This document shows, one piece after another, positions 6,128-9,572 of a DNA stretch of 9,572 bases; position 1 is the first letter of the stretch; the number at the start of each line of letters is the position of its first letter. The notes under the pieces are model-generated. The model was not told the origin of the DNA, did not search any database, and saw only the letters and a list, made by a program, of their open reading frames with translations. Made by a program: the position numbers and the translations under genes. Source of the stretch: an uncultured Mucilaginibacter sp. (GTDB taxonomy: Bacteria; Bacteroidota; Bacteroidia; Sphingobacteriales; Sphingobacteriaceae). Where the stretch lies: positions 1-9,572 of the forward strand of contig CAMLFI010000069.1 in the NCBI GenBank assembly GCA_946479225.1. Direction: 5' to 3'.

Positions 6128-7606
6128 CTATATTTCTTTTCTATTCTTTACCCATGCTGATACTTCGGATGATACAGCCTGCACAGTGTTTTGCGGCGCG
6201 CTTAGTAAGCGTTCCATAATCAGCGCGGCAATCATAGCTTCCTGCTCATTATCTTCATTCAAAACTTCGGGCGAAAAGTATTTTTTCACAAAATGCGTAT
6301 CAAACTTACCACTGCGGAATGCCTGGTGCTGCATCACAAATTTGCCGAAGCCTAATGTGGTGGTTATGCCTGTAATAATGTATTCGTCAATGGCACGTAT
6401 CATCCGTTCAATCGCCTCCTCCCTGTCTTTACCATACGTAACCAGTTTGGCTATCATGGGGTCGTAATAGATAGGTATCTCCATGCCTTGCTCAAAACCA
6501 TCGTCCACCCTAACACCGGGTCCCTTAGGCGTAACATAGGTTTGCAGCGTGCCAATATCAGGTAAAAAATTATTGGCGGGATCCTCGGCATACACGCGTA
6601 ACTCCATAGCATGACCGTTTATTTTCAGATCATCTTGCGTAAAACTCAGGGCTTCGCCCCTTGCCACGCGAATCTGCTCCTTAACCAGGTCAATACCGGT
6701 TATCATCTCGGTAACGGGGTGCTCCACCTGCAGGCGGGTGTTCATCTCCAAAAAGTAAAAATTGAGCTGCTCATCCATAATGAACTCCACCGTGCCCGCG
6801 CCGGTATAGTTAACAGATCTGGCTACATCTACAGCGCAGCGGCCCATGCGTTCCCGTATCTCCGGCGTTAAAACCGACGACGGTGCTTCTTCTATCACTT
6901 TTTGATGGCGTCGTTGTACTGAACAGTCGCGCTCAAATAAATGAACGATATTACCATGCGTATCGCCTAAAACCTGTATCTCTATATGTTTGGGTGATGA
7001 CACGTATCGCTCAATAAAAACAGAGCCATCACCAAATGCCGAGGTTGCCTCGGATACGGCCAATTGCATCTGCTCCTCAAAATCGGCTACACTATCCACT
7101 ATACGCATGCCTTTTCCACCTCCGCCTGCTGCTGCTTTAATCAGTATCGGAAAGCCTACTTCCACGGCGCGTTGCTTAGCTTCGGCAACATCGGTAATGG
7201 CCTCCTCTGTTCCCGGCACCATCGGGATATTATACCGCATAGCCGCTGCTTTAGCCGATAGCTTGTTTCCCATTATCTCCATAGCCTCTGGCGATGGACC
7301 TATCAGCGTTAATCCCGCATCGCGCACAGCACACGCAAAGGCAGCGTTCTCACTTAAAAACCCATAGCCCGGGTGTATGCCTTCTGCACCTGTTTTTTTG
7401 CAGGCGGCTATAATTTTATCAATAACCAGGTAAGATTGATTGGAGGGCGCTTCGCCAATAAAAACAGCTTCGTCAGCATAACGCACATGCAAAGCGTTCC
7501 TGTCAGCAGCCGAGTAAACAGCCACTGTTTTTATACCCATTTCGCGGGCAGACCGCATTACTCTGAGTGCGATCTCGCCGCGGTTAGCGATCAATATTTT
7601 TTGCAT
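6128..7606 (-). CDS. accC: Biotin carboxylase subunit of an acyl-CoA carboxylase
   Basis: A 492-residue ATP-grasp enzyme that carboxylates biotin on a carrier protein using ATP and bicarbonate. Visible blocks: N-terminal KILIANRGEIALRV (3-16), GIHPGYGFLSEN (76-87), MGNKLSAK (112-119), the glycine-rich ATP loop AAAGGGGKGMR (158-168), ERDCSVQRRHQK (225-236), and FLEMNTRLQVEHPVTE (285-300) with metal-binding Glu287/Asn289 and Arg291. At 492 residues it is some 40 longer than typical fatty-acid AccC (about 450). The extra C-terminal helices resemble biotin carboxylase subunits of propionyl-CoA or methylcrotonyl-CoA type enzymes, so the partner may not be the fatty-acid complex. It has no biotinyl domain, and no carrier or carboxyltransferase gene lies beside it, so partners must be encoded elsewhere. 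The ATG gives the conserved N-terminus. Confidence 0.93.
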   Translation of the reverse strand: MQKILIANRGEIALRVMRSAREMGIKTVAVYSAADRNALHVRYADEAVFIGEAPSNQSYLVIDKIIAACKKTGAEGIHPGYGFLSENAAFACAVRDAGLTLIGPSPEAMEIMGNKLSAKAAAMRYNIPMVPGTEEAITDVAEAKQRAVEVGFPILIKAAAGGGGKGMRIVDSVADFEEQMQLAVSEATSAFGDGSVFIERYVSSPKHIEIQVLGDTHGNIVHLFERDCSVQRRHQKVIEEAPSSVLTPEIRERMGRCAVDVARSVNYTGAGTVEFIMDEQLNFYFLEMNTRLQVEHPVTEMITGIDLVKEQIRVARGEALSFTQDDLKINGHAMELRVYAEDPANNFLPDIGTLQTYVTPKGPGVRVDDGFEQGMEIPIYYDPMIAKLVTYGKDREEAIERMIRAIDEYIITGITTTLGFGKFVMQHQAFRSGKFDTHFVKKYFSPEVLNEDNEQEAMIAALIMERLLSAPQNTVQAVSSEVSAWVKNRKEI

Positions 7607-7765
7607 ACTTATAAATGTAACAAAATTGTTGTATGATATTAATCATAAAAATAACGATATTAACGTCCTCTTTTATAAACCAATAGATCAATTTAATATT
7701 AACTTACTGACAACATTTAATACAATGTTTACGTATTAAACAAATAATTAGTACAACTTATAAGA
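7607..7765. other. Divergent intergenic region with two overlapping dyads
   Basis: A 159-base, strongly A/T-rich gap that must hold the promoters of accC (leftward) and of the small membrane-protein gene (rightward). AACATT/AATGTT (7712-7717 and 7724-7729, 6-base spacer) overlaps TTAATAC/GTATTAA (7717-7723 and 7733-7739, 9-base spacer); the two dyads cannot form as hairpins at the same time. They lie 27-54 bases before the small gene and could be an operator or chance in A/T-rich DNA. No promoter matched well enough to mark. Confidence 0.35.
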
Positions 7766-7963
7766 ATGAACAATCCTGTAAACCGGATAGATAAAGTGCT
7801 TAAAACAAAAGAAGACCTGCAAGGCATTGTTTTGTTGGCCTTTATTTTATTTATTCTTTTTGTTAAATGCTATATGGTGATTGCTGCTCCTAAAGCTGAA
7901 AGCACTTCTGATTCCGTTCAGAATACCAATATTGTAAAAACCACTTCGATTCGTAATATTTAA
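7766..7963 (+). CDS. Small single-span membrane protein, unknown function
   Basis: A 65-residue protein that I do not recognise. A basic N-terminal part (Arg7, Lys10, Lys13, Lys15) is followed by one strong hydrophobic segment at about 20-40 and a polar Ser/Thr/Asn-rich tail. By the positive-inside rule the N-terminus should face the cytoplasm and the short tail the periplasm. It starts in ATG after an A/T-rich leader without clear ribosome binding site and ends 16 bases before a strong hairpin terminator. The combination of own leader, coherent topology and own terminator supports a real monocistronic gene, but a spurious frame cannot be excluded. Confidence 0.6.
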   Translation: MNNPVNRIDKVLKTKEDLQGIVLLAFILFILFVKCYMVIAAPKAESTSDSVQNTNIVKTTSIRNI

Positions 7964-7979
7964 ATAACGCAACATGCTA

Positions 7980-8020
7980 AAACAAAGAAGCTCCCCGAAA
8001 TTCGGGGAGCTTCTTTGTTT
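7980..8020. terminator. Bidirectional rho-independent terminator
   Basis: A perfect 20-bp inverted repeat (7980-7999 with 8001-8020) around one central base. The core CTCCCCG/CGGGGAG is G/C-rich, with AAATT as the practical loop, and the outer stem is A-rich on the left and T-rich on the right (TTCTTTGTTT), so each strand reads as a G/C hairpin followed by a T-rich tract. It lies between the convergent small membrane-protein and cytochrome genes and can serve both. Confidence 0.92.
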
Positions 8021-8034
8021 ATAGGTCTTTCTTA

Positions 8035-8583
8035 TTAGCCTTGTCTTGGGGCACCACCCGCCGGCGCACCTGCTGGTGGACCACCTGCTGGTGGGGCTCC
8101 TTGTGGCCTTGCTCCAGGAGCACCACCCGGAGGGCCTCCGAAACCGGCGCGTTTTGGTACCGTAAGCTCAGGCTTTGATTTGGCGTTATGGCAGGTATTA
8201 CAGTTAACGCTTGTTAACTTCACCATTCCCAAGGTGTCCTTCTCGCCGGCCTTAAAAAACTTTTTATTGATGGTTACCATCATTTTATACATATGGCGAG
8301 CCATCTCCTTTTCAGGTTTGGCATCGCTGGCGTAGTCAGTTCTGTTGGCAGATTCGTCACGCACATGGCAGTAATTACAACGTACGCCCAAAGACGATGC
8401 CCACTCATCCATTACTTTATTGACCTGATTACGAGTCAATTTCTTTGGTAAAACTTTAAGATTTTTTGGTGGAGTTTCAGGCGGACGCTGTTGCTGCGGC
8501 TGCTGTTGCAATGTCATTGAAGCTAAAACTACAACTGCTAAAAGCAATGAGGTTATAACTGTGATTTTTTTGTTAAGGCGCAT
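8035..8583 (-). CDS. Secreted dihaem cytochrome c, photosynthetic-reaction-centre cytochrome-like
   Basis: A 182-residue exported protein. Residues 1-24 form a signal peptide (basic MRLNKK, hydrophobic core, ASM region) with no lipobox cysteine. Two haem-c attachment sites are visible: CNYCH at 69-73 and CNTCH at 128-132. The surrounding pattern, NLKVLPKKLTRNQVNKVMDEW at 41-61, SSLGVRCNYCHV at 63-74, DAKPEKEMARHM at 87-98 and a Met-rich helix (Met94, 98, 101, 102), fits the reaction-centre cytochrome-c subunit family, which in Bacteroidota and Acidobacteriota occurs in non-photosynthetic members. Periplasmic electron transfer is the likely role. A glutamine/proline-rich linker (26-40) follows the signal, and the last 36 residues are an unusual Pro/Gly/Ala tail with a few Arg and Gln. 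It is convergent with the small membrane-protein gene across a shared terminator and divergent from blaI. Confidence 0.88.
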   Translation of the reverse strand: MRLNKKITVITSLLLAVVVLASMTLQQQPQQQRPPETPPKNLKVLPKKLTRNQVNKVMDEWASSLGVRCNYCHVRDESANRTDYASDAKPEKEMARHMYKMMVTINKKFFKAGEKDTLGMVKLTSVNCNTCHNAKSKPELTVPKRAGFGGPPGGAPGARPQGAPPAGGPPAGAPAGGAPRQG

Positions 8584-8602
8584 ATTGTCATAATTAAGTC
8601 AT

Positions 8603-8633
8603 TAAAAGTAGCTGTTTAGATTGAATGTTCCAA
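8603..8633 (-). promoter_or_regulatory. Possible cytochrome promoter
   Basis: On the minus strand, TTGG (8633-8630) is followed after 19 bases by TACTTTTA (8610-8603), close to the Bacteroidota TTTG-N19-TAnnTTTG pattern (the -7 box differs only at its last base, the -33 box is weaker). It would give a leader of roughly 10-20 bases for the cytochrome gene. Weak evidence in A/T-rich DNA. Confidence 0.35.
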
Positions 8634-8692
8634 CAGGAATTGAAATATCATTAAAAAGTTACAAAAGTTAATCGTTAAAAGTTGTTAAAAAA

Positions 8693-8723
8693 TTTGGATT
8701 ATTACGAATTGTTCGTAGATTTA
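8693..8723 (+). promoter_or_regulatory. blaI promoter, Bacteroidota type
   Basis: TTTG (8693-8696) is separated by exactly 19 bases from TAGATTTA (8716-8723), matching TTTG-N19-TAnnTTTG except for the final base. Transcription would begin near 8728-8731, about 10 bases before the blaI ATG, so the leader would be very short. Both BlaI-type dyads overlap it. Confidence 0.65.
8703..8717. promoter_or_regulatory. BlaI-type operator, distal copy
   Basis: A perfect dyad TACGA-N5-TCGTA, in fact TACGAA-TTG-TTCGTA over 15 bases, in the spacer between the -33 and -7 boxes of the blaI promoter. BlaI/MecI-family dimers bind similarly sized dyads (TACA/TGTA in staphylococci). Assignment to this BlaI is inference from position. 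Confidence 0.65.
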
Positions 8724-8738
8724 CGAAACAATCGTAAA
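8720..8738. promoter_or_regulatory. BlaI-type operator, proximal copy
   Basis: A perfect dyad TTTACGA-N5-TCGTAAA, with the same TACGA-N5-TCGTA core as the distal copy. The centres are 19 bases apart, close to two helical turns. It covers the end of the -7 box, the expected transcription start and the bases up to two before the ATG, so binding should block transcription of blaI and the sensor gene. Confidence 0.68.
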
Positions 8739-8740
8739 AT

Positions 8741-9103
8741 ATGGAGAAGTTATCACAACAGGAAGAGGAAGCAATGCAGGCAGTTTGGCAATGCGAGACT
8801 GGTTTTATAAAAGATTTTCTTGATCAAATGGAAGAACCTAAACCGCCATATACCACACTTGCATCCACCATAAAAAACCTGGAACGCAAAGGCTTTTTAA
8901 AGGGAGATAAGATAGGCAACTCCTATCAGTATAAACCCCTTATAAAAGAAGAGGAATATAAAAAGCGGTTTATGAACGGCTTTGTGAGCGATTATTTTGA
9001 AAACTCTTATAAAGACCTGGTTACTTTTTTCGCGAAGGAAAAGAAGATAAGCGCCAGCGAATTGAAAGAGATAATTAAACTGATAGAAAATCCTAAACCT
9101 TAA
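8741..9103 (+). CDS. blaI: BlaI/MecI/CopY-family transcriptional repressor
   Basis: A 120-residue DNA-binding repressor. The N-terminal winged helix runs over about residues 1-70: LSQQEEEAMQAVW (4-16), the FIKDFLDQM helix (22-30), PYTTLASTIKNLERKGFL (36-53, recognition helix and following segment) and the YQYKPLI wing strand. The C-terminal part (about 71-118) is the helical dimerisation region with basic/acidic helices. In the classical system BlaI represses until a membrane sensor protease, BlaR1, triggers its loss. The M56 gene 5 bases downstream fits that partnership. Two dyads over the promoter support autoregulation. No beta-lactamase gene is visible, so the regulated output is unknown; many Bacteroidota pairs of this type are not linked to resistance. 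The ATG at 8741 gives a standard family N-terminus. Confidence 0.93.
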   Translation: MEKLSQQEEEAMQAVWQCETGFIKDFLDQMEEPKPPYTTLASTIKNLERKGFLKGDKIGNSYQYKPLIKEEEYKKRFMNGFVSDYFENSYKDLVTFFAKEKKISASELKEIIKLIENPKP

Positions 9104-9108
9104 TCACA

Positions 9109-9572
9109 ATGCCTGAGTTATTCGTCATCCTGATAAAAATAAATATAGCATTGGTGCTGTTTTGCCTGGGTTATTACGTGGTGCTGCGCAAGCTTACTTT
9201 TTACACGCTTAACCGCGTTTACCTGATAACCGCTATTGTTTGCTCTAGTGCGTATCCATTTATTGACTTGTCTGCTTTAGCACAGCAGCATCAGGAAATA
9301 ATTGCGCCTGTGCAAAATGTAGTAATAATATGGCAGGCACCTGCCGAAAACTTTGTAAGGCAAGCGGTTTACTGGAACTGGCTGGAAATTGCATTCTGGG
9401 CAGGAGTCGCAGTGTTTGCCTTACGCCTGCTTTTTCAATTAATATCGTTATATAAAATATATCGCAGTTCAACAGAGCGCGAGATAAACGGGCAAACCGT
9501 AAGGGTAGTAAGTGGCGACATTAGTCCGTTTTCCTTCTGGAGAAGCATTTATATTAATCCTGATAAGCTGAG
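9109..9572 (+). CDS. M56-family (BlaR1/MecR1-like) membrane sensor peptidase, 5' part only
   Basis: A frame open from ATG 9109 to the window edge, 154 codons without a stop. It begins MPELFVILIKINIALVLFCL. Membrane segments are visible at about 5-27, 34-52 and 90-114, with a short extracytoplasmic stretch between the second and third (about 53-88), then a cytoplasmic part with EINGQTVRVVSG and SPFSFWRSIYINPDKL at about 139-154. That last block normally stands just before the zinc-binding HExxH of M56 peptidases, which would lie beyond the edge, so the catalytic site is not seen. The gene starts 5 bases after the blaI stop, indicating a two-gene repressor/sensor operon. In Bacteroidota such proteins often carry extra C-terminal domains (for example TonB-like), which cannot be judged here. 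Confidence 0.88.
   Translation, partial: MPELFVILIKINIALVLFCLGYYVVLRKLTFYTLNRVYLITAIVCSSAYPFIDLSALAQQHQEIIAPVQNVVIIWQAPAENFVRQAVYWNWLEIAFWAGVAVFALRLLFQLISLYKIYRSSTEREINGQTVRVVSGDISPFSFWRSIYINPDKL

Noticed and set aside
6186..7636. Several plus-strand open frames across the biotin carboxylase region
   Set aside because: They are shadows of accC, which shows all conserved ATP-grasp blocks on the minus strand; the plus-strand translations have no coherent pattern.
9260..9472. Minus-strand open frame of 70 codons near the right edge
   Set aside because: It lies antisense to the M56 sensor gene, whose membrane segments and conserved SPFSFWRSIYINPDKL block clearly define the coding strand.

Overview
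The window looks like chromosomal DNA from a Bacteroidota bacterium, most likely of the Sphingobacteriaceae (Mucilaginibacter/Pedobacter type). This rests on protein character (YwbE, an S23-like four-helix-bundle protein, a BlaI plus M56 receptor pair, a reaction-centre-type dihaem cytochrome), on start codons without strong Shine-Dalgarno sequences, and on one promoter matching the Bacteroidota TTTG-N19-TAnnTTTG pattern. The species assignment is inference.

Left part (1-4319, all + strand): the 3' end of a DUF72/YecE-family gene; an M20 deacylase probably acting in arginine synthesis (argE-like); a small four-helix-bundle gene enclosed by inverted heptamer repeats; argH; a ywbE-family gene; and a DUF1345 membrane protein. 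The two arginine genes are separated by the repeat-bounded small gene, and the last heptamer of the repeat runs into the argH start codon. A second, different heptamer-type repeat sits at the start of the DUF1345 gene.

Middle part (4321-7606): an alpha-ketoglutarate permease-like MFS transporter (- strand), an unrecognised four-helix membrane protein (+), and a biotin carboxylase subunit of an acyl-CoA carboxylase (-). Two convergent gene pairs here are separated by only 1 and 16 bases, with no visible terminator.

Right part (7607-9572): a 65-residue single-span membrane protein (+), a near-perfect bidirectional terminator, a secreted dihaem cytochrome c (-), and, divergent from it, a BlaI-family repressor followed after 5 bases by an M56 (BlaR1-like) sensor protease cut off by the window edge. 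Two tandem TACGA-N5-TCGTA dyads overlap the blaI promoter and look like autoregulatory operators.

The item that most deserves a second look is the 1523-2003 element: a small S23/Avd-like gene between inverted arrays of the heptamer WTTACGA, placed inside an arginine operon. It resembles in layout the intervening sequences that carry S23-type genes in some 23S rRNA genes. No tRNA, rRNA, CRISPR array, insertion sequence or stretch over 300 bases without a gene was seen.
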